64,000 nucleotides of DNA from Longimicrobiaceae bacterium (GCA_036375715.1 DASVBS010000004.1:1-64000), one strand, 5' to 3'. Shown: positions 10,320 to 18,754, counted from the first letter of the stretch. Made by a program: numbers and translations. Notes: generated from the sequence alone by a model not told the origin.

Positions 10320-11446
10320 AGCGGTTGCCATTCCTGGCGGGCGGATGGATCCTCCTGGTTCTGAGGTCGTTCGCGGCTGGGGAGGCGGAGGGGCAGGGGT
10401 GGATCGTGGACGCCTCGGCGGGAGCCGCCGAGTACGATGCGCTGCCCGAGGAGGTCGGTAGCGTCAACGCCATCGTAGGCGTGCAGCGGGATGGACCGGT
10501 GTGGATGTCGGTGGCGGGAGGTGTCCCGCTCGATTCGACCGCCATTCCCTGGGCGGCGGGAGCGGTGGGAAGCAAATTATCCCGCTGGCTGGGCAACTGG
10601 GAGATGGGTGTGGAAGCCTCGGTGTTGGGCTTCGGCTACCGCGTCTCCGAGCTCGGCTCGACCGGGGTGGGCGCTACCCTATCGGGGTTGCCGTTCGTGG
10701 CGTACTCGCTCGGACCCGCCCGGGTGGAGGCGCGGTCGGGCGTGTCCCACTACACCTGGGCGTTCGACGACAGCAGCGCCTCGCGCACGCTCTACGACAG
10801 CTCGCTGCGAGGTGCCTTGTCGGTCAACCCCTCTCTGGGTCTCGTTGCGGAAGGGAGGCTGGTTTCCGCGGCCGAGGGAGTGTATCCCTATGCGAGCGCC
10901 GGCGTGCAGTTCAACGGCGAGCGGGGTAGGGCATGGCTGAGCGCCGGGCGGTGGATGGCCGAGAACCTGGATCAGGGGGGCTGGTCGATCGGCGGGCAGG
11001 TGAATCTGTCGCCGCGGGTGGCCGCACACGCCTCCTTCGCCCGCGAGGCTGACGATCCGCTATATTGGAACGGGCCGCGCACGATCTGGCGGATCGGGAT
11101 GAGCCGCCGGCTGGGTAGCCGGAACCTCGCCCCGAGCGCGCTGCCTCCTCCCGAAGACTTCCAGACGACGGAAGGGAGTGTCGTCCTGCGGGTGGAAGCG
11201 GACGAGGTCGATCTCGACAAGGACGGCGGGGCCCTGGCAGTTGCCGGCGACTTCACCAGTTGGAAGCCGGTTCCGATGACCTTCCGGGACGGAGCGTGGG
11301 AGCTCAGCGTCCACCTTCCGCCTGGCATCTATCACTATGCTTTCCAGCTCCCCGACGGGAGCTGGTTCCTCCCCGAGTCGATCCGGAATCGGGTCGACGA
11401 TGGCTTTGGCGGTGTCAACGGAGTTCTGGTCGTCGTCCAGTCCTGA
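10316..11446 (+). CDS. Secreted, predicted outer-membrane barrel with C-terminal CBM48 domain
   Basis: The 376-residue protein starts with GTG overlapping the previous stop (GTGA). Residues 1-27 resemble a signal peptide. Residues about 28-275 consist of alternating short amphipathic strands rich in Gly, Ser and aromatics (GWSIGGQVNLSPRVAAHASF, WRIGMSRRLGSRN), as in small outer-membrane beta-barrels. The last 90 residues form a CBM48/glycogen-binding domain with VAGDFTSWKP and DDGFGGVNGVLVVV, clearly homologous to the domain in the preceding protein. It may display or sense a glucan or another glycan at the envelope. The sigma factor gene follows one base after its stop. The barrel prediction is from sequence pattern only. 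Confidence 0.75.
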   Translation: MKRLPFLAGGWILLVLRSFAAGEAEGQGWIVDASAGAAEYDALPEEVGSVNAIVGVQRDGPVWMSVAGGVPLDSTAIPWAAGAVGSKLSRWLGNWEMGVEASVLGFGYRVSELGSTGVGATLSGLPFVAYSLGPARVEARSGVSHYTWAFDDSSASRTLYDSSLRGALSVNPSLGLVAEGRLVSAAEGVYPYASAGVQFNGERGRAWLSAGRWMAENLDQGGWSIGGQVNLSPRVAAHASFAREADDPLYWNGPRTIWRIGMSRRLGSRNLAPSALPPPEDFQTTEGSVVLRVEADEVDLDKDGGALAVAGDFTSWKPVPMTFRDGAWELSVHLPPGIYHYAFQLPDGSWFLPESIRNRVDDGFGGVNGVLVVVQS

Positions 11447-11447
11447 A

Positions 11448-12017
11448 GTGCCACCGGAATCGGGGCCTGAAGACACGGACGCAGAACTCGTAGCTCGCGT
11501 TCTTGCGGGTGAACGTGAGTGCTACGCCGAGCTCGTCCGCCGCTACCAGGACAGGTTTTTCCGGCACGCGCTGGGAATGCTCGGCACCGCCGACGCCGCA
11601 GCGGATCTCACGCAGGACTGTCTGATCCGCGCCTACACACGGCTCTCGACCTGTGCCGATCCCGCCCGCTTTGGAGCCTGGGCCTTTCGCATCCTGCGAA
11701 ACGGCTGCCTCGACTATCTAAAGGATCGCCGTCGGAATGCCGTTCCTATAGAAGACGAGCTCGTCGTCGGCATCTCCGAGGAGGATCCGATGCTCTCACT
11801 CGAGCAGGCCGAGATCCGCGGCGCCGTCTTCCGAGCCCTGGAAGCGATTCCTCCGGCGCAGCGCGAAGCCTTCCTCATGAAGCACGTGGAGGAAGCTTCC
11901 TACGAAGAGATGGCGGAGCGGTTGGGTGCCTCCATCAGTGCCCTGAAGATGCGGGTCAAGCGAGCCCGCGAAGCCCTGCAGGTACTCCTCGCCAGCGAGC
12001 TCAAGTCCGATTTGTGA
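11448..12017 (+). CDS. ECF-type RNA polymerase sigma factor
   Basis: This sigma-70 family protein of 189 residues has region 2 (AELVRRYQDRFFRHALGMLG, then AADLTQDCLIRAYTRL, with the FGAWAFRILRNGCLDYLKDR core-binding and -10 helix) and region 4 (LEAIPPAQREAFLMKHVEE, then SYEEMAERLGASISALKMRV as helix-turn-helix). The GTG at 11448 is preferred because it begins just after the previous stop and gives standard ECF length. An in-frame ATG at 11400 would add 16 residues overlapping the upstream gene. It is the third gene of the CBM48 operon, downstream of the probable anti-sigma gene. Autoregulation is likely but no promoter motif was identified. Confidence 0.93.
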   Translation: MPPESGPEDTDAELVARVLAGERECYAELVRRYQDRFFRHALGMLGTADAAADLTQDCLIRAYTRLSTCADPARFGAWAFRILRNGCLDYLKDRRRNAVPIEDELVVGISEEDPMLSLEQAEIRGAVFRALEAIPPAQREAFLMKHVEEASYEEMAERLGASISALKMRVKRAREALQVLLASELKSDL

Positions 12018-12075
12018 CCCGAGCCGCGACAAAATCGTCATAAAGTCGTAGCGGCTCTCCGCCGCAGAACCGCAG

Positions 12076-12927
12076 ATGTCAACTCGCTTCCGCTCATATC
12101 GAGCGTCGCGTGGGATGATCCGAATTATCATTCTTTTTGCGATGCTGGCGCCCGCGACCTCCCCGCGCGTCGCTTTCTCCCAGGACCCTGAGGCGCGCAT
12201 CGAAGCCGCTCGCCGCGCCGTTGCGGAAGCGGGTATCCCCACCACCCTCATCGACACGCGGGTGGCGGAGGGCAAAGCCAAAGGAATTCCGATGGAGCGG
12301 ATCGCCGCGGTGGTCGAGCGGCGTGCCCAGTTACTCGCCAGCGCGCAGGAGGCGATGGCGGGTGTCCCGGGGCTCACTGCCGCGGATCTCGCCGCCGGAG
12401 CGGATGCCCTCGAGGCGGGGATCGACCGCGGCTCGCTGCGGGCGGTGATCCAGGGAGCGCGGGCGCAAGATCGGCCAGTGGCGATTGCGGTCCTCACCTA
12501 TCTGCACCGCGAAGGAGGACTCCCCGTCGGCCTGGCTCTACAACGTGTCCGCACGGCTATGGGGGAGGGGCCGGACGCCTTGCGAACCCTCCCGGGACGC
12601 GCGGCTGCAGCCGCCGCGCGCGGCGGACCGCCACCGTGGGCCGGTCCGGGCGTCGGAGGGGAGGCAGCCGGGAAGGCGGGCGCACCGCCGGCGGCCGTGC
12701 CGGCACCCGGAGAGCGGCCCGGGCATGGGAGGCCGGAACGATCGGGCCGAGGGATTTCCGGTGGGAATTCCCCCGGCCCTGGTCATTCCGGAACGCCTCC
12801 GGGCAAGGGCGGGACGCCTCCCGGACAGGACGGCACGCCTCCCGGGCAGGGCGGCTCAAACGGACAGGGCGGCTCATCCGGACAGGCAGGTGGGGGATCC
12901 ACTTCGGGGGGCCCGAGCTTGAATTGA
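12076..12927 (+). CDS. Secreted hypothetical protein with Gly/Pro-rich tail
   Basis: The 283-residue protein has an N-terminal signal-like segment (IRIIILFAMLAPATSPRVAFS, residues about 15-35). A helical domain of about 130 residues follows (EARIEAARRAVAEAGIPTTL, then VAEGKAKGIPMERIAAVVERR, then VAIAVLTYLHREGGLPVGLALQ). The last 100 residues are disordered, with repeats of GTPPG followed by short Gln/Gly spacers. Similar helical proteins often sit beside ECF sigma factors in Gemmatimonadota, although no function is known. It begins 58 bp after the sigma gene and is closed by a good terminator, so it is the last member of this operon. It may be a periplasmic target or modulator of the sigma pathway, which is inference. 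Confidence 0.75.
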   Translation: MSTRFRSYRASRGMIRIIILFAMLAPATSPRVAFSQDPEARIEAARRAVAEAGIPTTLIDTRVAEGKAKGIPMERIAAVVERRAQLLASAQEAMAGVPGLTAADLAAGADALEAGIDRGSLRAVIQGARAQDRPVAIAVLTYLHREGGLPVGLALQRVRTAMGEGPDALRTLPGRAAAAAARGGPPPWAGPGVGGEAAGKAGAPPAAVPAPGERPGHGRPERSGRGISGGNSPGPGHSGTPPGKGGTPPGQDGTPPGQGGSNGQGGSSGQAGGGSTSGGPSLN

Positions 12928-12954
12928 TCCGCATAGGGACTCCCGTGGCGGTGA

Positions 12955-12984
12955 GGTCGATTCGATCCCGAATCGGCCTTTTTT
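12955..12984 (+). terminator. Rho-independent terminator of the CBM48/sigma operon
   Basis: GGTCGATTCG pairs with CGAATCGGCC around an ATCC loop (10 pairs, one T-G wobble), followed directly by six T residues. It lies 28 bp after the last gene of the operon. Confidence 0.9.
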
Positions 12985-13129
12985 GCTGCCGTCGGGACGG
13001 CTTGCTCACGGGCGCAAATACTCTGTATGGTTTTACCGCCGTGTGACCGATACTGCTCTCCAGGCGTCACTTAGATGGAAGGAAGGACCGTGCTTCCCGG
13101 CAGGAAGCAATCAGAATCCCACCACTACC

Positions 13130-14122
13130 GTGAAGCAAATTTTCCTCAGAAGTCTTTCGCTCGTGGCCCTGCCGCTCCTGCTGGCGGCCTGCAACAGCCA
13201 GAGCACCGGGCCGGTTGCGGAAGGGGATGCGCGACTCTCGCTACTCCTCACCGACGCACCTGGCGACCTGCGAGCCGCCGTGGTGACGATCAGCGACATC
13301 TACCTGCAGGGGGGAGACGCCACCGGCCGCATCTACCTGCGCCAAGACGACCCGGTCACCACCGACCTGCTGTCGCTCGCGAACGACGTGGTCGAGCTGG
13401 TCGACGACCACGAGATTCCGGCGGGGCGGTATTCGCAGCTGCGCTTCGTGATCAGCGGGGCGTACATCGAGCTGGAAGACTCTGACGGGGGAACGACGGT
13501 CTACGCGACCTCTCCCGACTATGAGGGCCTGCCGGCGGGCGTCGAGGTGGACGGGGAGCTGCAGTGTCCAAGCTGCGCGCAGAGCGGGTTCAAGGTTCTG
13601 CTCGGTCCGGTCAACGGCGACCATACCGGGGGAGATGCGGAGGAGGTAGACGACGTCGAGGTGGTCCTGGAGGGCGAAGAGACGCTGCTCGTCGACTTCG
13701 ACGTCTCGCGGAGCTTCGGGCACGAGGCGGGCAATTCCGGCAAGTGGGTGATGAGGCCGACGCTCAAGGCCACGCGGTTGGTCACGGCGGCCGAGGTAGT
13801 CGTGAACCTGGGCCTGGATGATCCGGAGCTGCCGCTTCCCGAGCTCGAGGGCGCGCCGCTGGGTCTGACAAGTTTCACGGCGACGCTCACGCCGGCTGGC
13901 GGCGGCGATCCCCGGACGGCCGAGCTCACCGACGCGGATGGGGATGGCGTGTACGAGGCGCGGTTCGGCTATCTGTTCCCCGGCGAGTACTCCGTCGGCC
14001 TGGTCGGGCCGGAGGGAATCGCCTTCCTCACCAACGCCACGCTGCCGGTTGCGGTAGAGGTTTCCGAGGGTGGTGAAGCCACCGTGGACCTGCGGCTCAC
14101 CGAGATCACCCTGGGGGAATAG
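13130..14122 (+). CDS. DUF4382 domain lipoprotein
   Basis: The protein of 330 residues starts at GTG 13130 with a lipoprotein signal (VKQIFLRSLSLVALPLLLAAC), lipidated at Cys21. Residues about 33-215 form a DUF4382 domain: ARLSLLLTDAPGDLRAAVVT, then TTDLLSLANDVVELVDD and IPAGRYSQLRFVISGAYIEL. A C-terminal domain of about 95 residues (GDPRTAELTDADGDGVYEAR, ending VDLRLTEITL) resembles an Ig-like or carboxypeptidase-regulatory sandwich. It should sit in the periplasm or on the outer membrane. DUF4382 has no established function. The gene stands alone between two terminators. The GTG is chosen because the upstream in-frame residues are not signal-like. Confidence 0.85.
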   Translation: MKQIFLRSLSLVALPLLLAACNSQSTGPVAEGDARLSLLLTDAPGDLRAAVVTISDIYLQGGDATGRIYLRQDDPVTTDLLSLANDVVELVDDHEIPAGRYSQLRFVISGAYIELEDSDGGTTVYATSPDYEGLPAGVEVDGELQCPSCAQSGFKVLLGPVNGDHTGGDAEEVDDVEVVLEGEETLLVDFDVSRSFGHEAGNSGKWVMRPTLKATRLVTAAEVVVNLGLDDPELPLPELEGAPLGLTSFTATLTPAGGGDPRTAELTDADGDGVYEARFGYLFPGEYSVGLVGPEGIAFLTNATLPVAVEVSEGGEATVDLRLTEITLGE

Positions 14123-14154
14123 AACGTCCCCACCGCTGGTTGCGTTGGTAGAGG

Positions 14155-14187
14155 AGCGGGAGGCGGGCCAGGGGGCCGCCTCCCGCT
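14155..14187 (+). terminator. Strong GC-rich hairpin terminator after the DUF4382 gene
   Basis: AGCGGGAGGCGG and CCGCCTCCCGCT form a 12-bp perfect stem around a 9-nt loop, 32 bp after the stop codon. It is followed by a weak T-rich stretch (CGTTCGTGTTTCC). Confidence 0.8.
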
Positions 14188-14339
14188 CGTTCGTGTTTCC
14201 CTGATGGGGGGCGTGTCTCCCATGGCCCCAGCCGCGAAGCCTGCGACATGGACGCGCGCCGGTGCCCGCGGTTATTCTGCGGGGAAGGGAAAAACGGCGT
14301 TCAGGGTGATCGCCCAACGGCAACCGTGGCTTCGATCGC

Positions 14340-15062
14340 ATGACATCCGTGCAGGAAGGAGGTGCTGCACCCCGAGCGGTGGTGCTTCTCAGCGGCGGCC
14401 TGGACTCGGCCACCGCCCTGGCGATTGCCCGAGCAGACGGATATCAGCCGTACGCGCTGAGCGTGCGCTATGGCCAGCGTCACGGCGTCGAGCTGGCAGC
14501 GGCCCGCCGTGTGGCCGAGGCGATCGGAGTGGCCCGGCATGCCATCGTCGACGTGGACCTGCGCGGGTTCGGCGGCTCGGCGCTCACCAGCGACCTCGCG
14601 GTGCCGAAGGGGGCGGATGCGGAGGGCGGGGAAGGGGAGATTCCCATCACCTACGTGCCCGCGCGAAACACGATTCTTCTGTCGCTCGGGCTCGCTTGGG
14701 CCGAAACTCTGGAGGCAGAGGCCCTGTTCATCGGGGTGAACGCAGTCGACTACAGTGGCTATCCCGACTGCCGTCCGGAGTATCTGGCCGCCTACCAGCG
14801 GATGGCGGACCTGGCGACGCGGGTGGGCGTGGAGCGGCCAGGCGCCATTCGCATCCACGCTCCGCTGCTGTACCTCTCCAAGGCGGAGATCATCCGGCGC
14901 GGGGTGGAGTTGGGGGTGGATTACGGGATGACGATCTCCTGCTACGATCCCACCGACGACGGCGTTGCCTGCGGTGAATGTGCGGCCTGCCGCCTCCGCC
15001 TGCGCGGCTTCGCCGAGGCCGGGCTGGTGGACCCGACGCGGTATCGGACAAGTAGCCCCTGA
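14340..15062 (+). CDS. queC: 7-cyano-7-deazaguanine synthase QueC
   Basis: The 240-residue enzyme is QueC, which converts 7-carboxy-7-deazaguanine to preQ0 using ATP and ammonia on the queuosine/7-deazaguanine pathway. The PP-loop ATP site is [17 protein letters not shown] near residues 14-30. The family signatures [31 protein letters not shown] and [17 protein letters not shown] are intact. The C-terminal zinc site is [20 protein letters not shown], with four cysteines. Length and both ends agree with the family. No other queuosine gene (queD, queE, queF) is nearby, and no preQ1 riboswitch is visible upstream. It runs with the next small gene after 12 bp. Confidence 0.97.
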   Translation: MTSVQEGGAAPRAVVLLSGGLDSATALAIARADGYQPYALSVRYGQRHGVELAAARRVAEAIGVARHAIVDVDLRGFGGSALTSDLAVPKGADAEGGEGEIPITYVPARNTILLSLGLAWAETLEAEALFIGVNAVDYSGYPDCRPEYLAAYQRMADLATRVGVERPGAIRIHAPLLYLSKAEIIRRGVELGVDYGMTISCYDPTDDGVACGECAACRLRLRGFAEAGLVDPTRYRTSSP

Positions 15063-15074
15063 AAGATCGGCACG

Positions 15075-15374
15075 ATGAGCAACTCACCGGGCTCCGCCCC
15101 GCTCACCCGGGCGCAGAGCGACATGATGACGCAGGTCGACGCGATCCTTGGACGCCATCCGCGCATCCAGCCTTTGCTCGAGCGCGGCTGGACGCTCGAC
15201 CTCGGCTGCAACGACACCGCGATCTGGGTCACGGCGGTCGGACCGGAGCGTTCCCGGGCGGAAGCGCGACTGGATGCGCCACGGTGGTGGCTGCCCTCCC
15301 GTTCTGGCCGGGCGCTGGCCATCACCGAGGAACTGGTCCAGGCGCTGGAGTCGGCGCTCTCGTCCACCGATTGA
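15075..15374 (+). CDS. Small hypothetical protein
   Basis: The 99-residue protein follows queC after 12 bp, probably in the same transcript. It is predicted to be soluble, with an N-terminal helix (AQSDMMTQVDAILGRHPRIQ), a tryptophan-rich middle (GWTLDLGCNDTAIWVTAVG and APRWWLPSRSGR) and a C-terminal helix (ITEELVQALESAL). No known domain was recognised and no signal peptide is present. An ATG at 15075 and the queC coupling support translation. Codon use matches the neighbours. It could be a lineage-specific protein, and nothing ties it to deazaguanine chemistry beyond position. Confidence 0.6.
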   Translation: MSNSPGSAPLTRAQSDMMTQVDAILGRHPRIQPLLERGWTLDLGCNDTAIWVTAVGPERSRAEARLDAPRWWLPSRSGRALAITEELVQALESALSSTD

Positions 15375-15485
15375 AGCCCCTTCCCCGGGACGGCATCGCA
15401 TCGGCGAAGCCCCTTGCCCCAGCCGTTATCCAGCTTCACCAGGTCCCACGGGCAACGGCGCGTAGAGTCGAATAGCGCGCTCAAC

Positions 15486-15516
15486 GCCTGGCACAACATC
15501 ATGTGCCTTGCCAGGC
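15486..15516. promoter_or_regulatory. Inverted repeat upstream of the HD-GYP regulator
   Basis: GCCTGGCA (15486-15493) and TGCCAGGC (15509-15516) are perfect inverted repeats 15 bases apart. A second, nested pairing GTGCC/GGCAC (15503-15507, 15514-15518) would be exclusive with it. It could be an operator or a small alternating RNA hairpin ahead of the gene at 15625. Confidence 0.4.
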
Positions 15517-15624
15517 ACATATCTTACGTCAAAATTGTGTGAGCCACGATCCTGTGCCCTCGCGCCGGGTGCTGAAATGACTGTGCAGCCAAACGTCGCG
15601 CGCGCGGTAACGCGCCGCGAGCAG

Positions 15625-16629
15625 ATGGAGACCGCCCGCATCCTGATCGTAGAGGACGACCCCTCGATCGTGATGCTCCTGCAGTGGATGCTGCGGCAAG
15701 AGGGCTACCGGAACCTCGCCACCACCAGCGATGCGCGGCAGGTGGTGACCCTGTTCCGGACCTTCCATCCGGACCTGGTGCTGCTCGACCTGCACCTACC
15801 CTACCGCAGTGGCCTCTCCCTTCTCGAGGAGATCCGCGCCGAGCTGTCCGAAGACGAGTATCTGCCCGTGCTGGTGCTCACCGGCGACATCTCGGCTGAG
15901 GCGCGGGAGAAGGCGCTCACCAGCGGCGCCAAGGATTTCCTCCGCAAGCCCTTCGACCAGATCGAGGTGCTCCTGCGCATCGAGAACCTGCTGGAAACGC
16001 GGTTCCTGCACCGCCGGCTGGCGGATCGCCGTGCCGAGCTGGAGCGGGAGGTCGAGGAGCGCACGCGCGAGCTGCAGGCGGCTCAGATCGAGATCCTCGA
16101 CCGGCTCACCACGGCCGTGGAGATGCACGATGACATCACTGGCCATCACACCCGCCGGGTGGGTGAGGTAGCGGCGAGCATGGCCAGCGTGCTCGGCCTG
16201 GATGCGCAGAAGGTCGACCTGATTCGCCGTGCCGCTCCGCTGCACGACGTGGGCAAGGTGGGGATTCCGGACACGCTGCTGAAAAAGCCCGGCCCCCTCA
16301 CCGAGGAGGAGTTCGGGCTGGTGAAGACGCACACCACCATCGGCGCGCGGATGCTCGAGGGCGGCGCCTCGGAGCTGATGCGCGTGGCGCGCGACATCGC
16401 GCTCTCGCACCACGAGCGCTGGGACGGCACGGGGTACCCTCACGGACTGCGGGGCGAGGAGATCCCGCTACCGGCGCGCATCGTCGCGTTGGCGGACTAC
16501 TGCGACGCCCTGGCGCACGATCGCCCATACCGCAAAGCCTGGCCGCGAGAGAGGATCCGGAAAGAGGTCAGGCGGCAGTCGGGCGCTCATTTCGATCCTC
16601 AGGTGGTGGAAGCCTTCTTCACCCTCTGA
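15625..16629 (+). CDS. Response regulator with HD-GYP cyclic-di-GMP phosphodiesterase domain
   Basis: The protein of 334 residues has a CheY-like receiver (residues about 1-122, phospho-acceptor Asp55 in VLLDLHLPYRSG, Lys in DFLRKPFDQ). A short coiled coil (RRAELEREVEERTRELQ, about 135-152) and an HD-GYP domain (about 155-330) follow. The metal-binding HD pair is H207-D208 in APLHDVGKVGIPD, and the GYP-containing loop is WDGTGYPHGLRGEEIPL. Such RpfG-like proteins hydrolyse c-di-GMP when phosphorylated, linking a sensor kinase to motility or biofilm state. ATG 15625 is chosen because it begins right at the receiver (METARILIVEDD). An in-frame ATG at 15577 is less likely. The cognate kinase is not adjacent. 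Confidence 0.93.
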   Translation: METARILIVEDDPSIVMLLQWMLRQEGYRNLATTSDARQVVTLFRTFHPDLVLLDLHLPYRSGLSLLEEIRAELSEDEYLPVLVLTGDISAEAREKALTSGAKDFLRKPFDQIEVLLRIENLLETRFLHRRLADRRAELEREVEERTRELQAAQIEILDRLTTAVEMHDDITGHHTRRVGEVAASMASVLGLDAQKVDLIRRAAPLHDVGKVGIPDTLLKKPGPLTEEEFGLVKTHTTIGARMLEGGASELMRVARDIALSHHERWDGTGYPHGLRGEEIPLPARIVALADYCDALAHDRPYRKAWPRERIRKEVRRQSGAHFDPQVVEAFFTL

Positions 16630-16706
16630 GGACCGCGCCTCTATGGCGGACCCGACGCTTGCTGCTGCGCCGGCGGCTAACCCATTGCCGGGTCGAGGCC
16701 GCCGGA

Positions 16707-17405
16707 TCAGCCCTGGGCTGCCTCCTGCAGCTCGCGCTCCAGGCCCTCCTCCCACTCCCGACGCTCCAGCATGCGGGCCTGTGCGCGCACGGTTCGCCGG
16801 AGCTTCCGCATCTCGAGGAGCGACTTGACCCGCAGAAGTACCTCGATCTGCTCGAAAGGCTTGGTGATGAAATCGCGCGCCCCCTCGGCGAGGGCGCGAA
16901 CCTTCGCCTCCGGCTGCACCTCTCCCGTCATCACCAGGATCGGGAAGTTCCGGTCGCCCGCCAGCAGCGGTTTCAGCGCGCGCAGGACATCGTATCCGTC
17001 CAGATACGGCATCTGAAGGTCGAGGAGGAGGATGTCAGGACGGAAGGAGTCGAACAGAGTGACGGCTTCCCGCGAGTCGGTCAACGTCGCCAACTCGCGG
17101 TAACCCGCCTGCTGGAGCAGCTTCTCCAGCGACCAGACGAGGCTGTCCTCGTCGTCGACGATCATGATACGTCCGCCACCGGAGTCGGCGCAGAGCACGG
17201 GCGCCGGAGCGGACTGCGTGGGCTGGATGGGAAGATCCGTACGCCAGTATAAGTCCGCCTTGCTGTACCGGGCCGCTCCCCGATTCCCAGGGCAGACGAA
17301 AAGGTTGCGGGTAAGGTGGGAGCGGTCGTACGACCGACGGTCGGGGAAAACGATCGGCGACAGGTGCTCCTCGCCACAACTCTTGCAACGGTAGTAGAGC
17401 GGCAT
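16707..17405 (-). CDS. Receiver-domain protein with N-terminal zinc-ribbon-like module
   Basis: The 232-residue protein starts at ATG 17405 with MPLYYRCKSCGEEH. Its CxxC pair (Cys7, Cys10) and the later single Cys in NLFVCPGNRG suggest a metal-binding ribbon within the first 55 residues. A flexible linker precedes a CheY-like receiver (residues about 77-195, GRIMIVDDEDSLVWSLEKLL, phospho-Asp in ILLLDLQMPYLDG, and FITKPFEQIEVLLR). It ends in a charged helix (RRTVRAQARMLERREWEEGL). No DNA-binding or enzymatic output domain follows. Its receiver is closely similar to that of the HD-GYP protein, whose gene converges on it. It may act as a phosphate sink or protein-protein switch; that is inference. 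Confidence 0.85.
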   Translation of the reverse strand: MPLYYRCKSCGEEHLSPIVFPDRRSYDRSHLTRNLFVCPGNRGAARYSKADLYWRTDLPIQPTQSAPAPVLCADSGGGRIMIVDDEDSLVWSLEKLLQQAGYRELATLTDSREAVTLFDSFRPDILLLDLQMPYLDGYDVLRALKPLLAGDRNFPILVMTGEVQPEAKVRALAEGARDFITKPFEQIEVLLRVKSLLEMRKLRRTVRAQARMLERREWEEGLERELQEAAQG

Positions 17406-17569
17406 GTCCAAACAGGTGGTCTCACGATCGCCGCAATGGCGGCTTGGCATATTGTAGCGTAAGATCGAGTATCGACGGGCTTGCCCTGAAGCATTAGCAT
17501 TGTCTGTCGGAAACCGTGTGGTGACGGGCCGACCCCTTAACCGGGCGCCGAGCGCCGGGAGTCACACCA

Positions 17570-18754
17570 ATGGCGAGTGAAGTCCGCGGTGAGTTCACCG
17601 TCGGGGTGGAGGAAGAATATCAGCTCGTCTCCACCACGAGCCGGGAGCTGGTGAGTCGTGCGCGGCACGTACTGGCGGCGGACTGGGCGGGTGAGCTCCA
17701 GGCGGAGGTGCACGAGTCGATGGTCGAGGTTGGCACTCACGTCTGCAGCAATGCCGCTGAGCTGGCCTCCGAGCTGAGTCGGCTGCGCCTCCAGGTCGCC
17801 TCCACGGCGGCGAGCCAGGACCTTGAAGTGGTCGCCGCGGGTGTGCACCCGTTCAGCTCCTGGGAGGGGCAGTTGATGACCCGCGGAGCGCGCTACGATC
17901 GCATCCGCGAGCACTTCGCGCGCGTGGTGCGAACCGAGCAGGTTTTCGGGATGCACATACACGTGGCCATCCCTTCGAGTGAAGATCGCGTACGGCTCCT
18001 CGTTGCCACACGCTGGTTCACCCCGCACCTTCTCGCCCTTTCCTCCAGCTCGCCAATCTACGAAGGGCGCGACACGGGATTCGCCAGTTACCGGAACATC
18101 CTCTGGCGGCGACTCCCGCTGACCGGCCCCTTCCCGGGCGTCCACTCGGAGGAGGAGTACGCGCGGTTCGTAGCGCTGCTGGTCGGCTCGGGAGCCGCGA
18201 TGGACGAGGGCACCATCTACTGGAGCATCCGTCCGCACCCGGAGTACCCGACGGTGGAATACCGCATCTCCGATGTCTGCCCGCGACTGGAGGATGCCGT
18301 GGCGATCGCGGCGCTGACCCGGGCGCTCACCGCCGCTGCCGCCGCGGGCAGCCTCGCCCATCCGACCACCGGCCTGGTCGACGCGGCGGACGTGTCGGTC
18401 ATCTCGGCGAACGAGTGGACGGTGGCGCGATACGGATTGGACGCACGGATCATCGATCCCAGCTCCACCTCCGGAACCGTCTCGATTCGCGATGCGATCC
18501 GCCGGCTGGTCGACGAACTCGCACCGATCTCCCGACAGCTCGGCGACGGCGAAGTGCTGGCAGGCATCGGGGAGATCCTGGAGCGCGGCAACGCCTCCGA
18601 TCGAATGCGCGAACGGATGACACACGGTCGGGACCTCACTGATCTGGTTGCATGGCTGGTGGGCGAATCGACGTTGGGCACGGGGATGGATCGGCGGGAC
18701 TCGCAGCGCGAGGGTTGGAAGGACGAGGCCGCTTCGGCGCAGATGGAGTCGTGA
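17570..18754 (+). CDS. Carboxylate-amine ligase (YbdK/GCS2 family)
   Basis: The 394-residue enzyme belongs to the GCS2 (glutamate-cysteine ligase type 2, YbdK) family, which forms gamma-glutamyl or similar amide bonds with ATP. The N-terminal GEFTVGVEEEYQLV is the ATP/metal strand. EVHESMVEVGTHVC and MHIHVAIPSSEDRVRLL follow, and a central NILWRRLPLTGPFPGVHSEE with TIYWSIRPHPEYPTVEYRI completes the core. The true substrate of stand-alone YbdK proteins is unsettled; weak glutamate-cysteine ligase activity is known for the E. coli member. The stop overlaps the prmA start by 4 bp, so the two are co-translated. It is full length. Confidence 0.92.
   Translation: MASEVRGEFTVGVEEEYQLVSTTSRELVSRARHVLAADWAGELQAEVHESMVEVGTHVCSNAAELASELSRLRLQVASTAASQDLEVVAAGVHPFSSWEGQLMTRGARYDRIREHFARVVRTEQVFGMHIHVAIPSSEDRVRLLVATRWFTPHLLALSSSSPIYEGRDTGFASYRNILWRRLPLTGPFPGVHSEEEYARFVALLVGSGAAMDEGTIYWSIRPHPEYPTVEYRISDVCPRLEDAVAIAALTRALTAAAAAGSLAHPTTGLVDAADVSVISANEWTVARYGLDARIIDPSSTSGTVSIRDAIRRLVDELAPISRQLGDGEVLAGIGEILERGNASDRMRERMTHGRDLTDLVAWLVGESTLGTGMDRRDSQREGWKDEAASAQMES

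Noticed and set aside
14190..14339. PreQ1 riboswitch ahead of queC
   Set aside because: No H-type pseudoknot pattern or A-rich tail of that class could be seen.
13241..14413. Long open frame of 390 codons on the - strand
   Set aside because: It is antisense to the DUF4382 lipoprotein gene and crosses its terminator hairpin.
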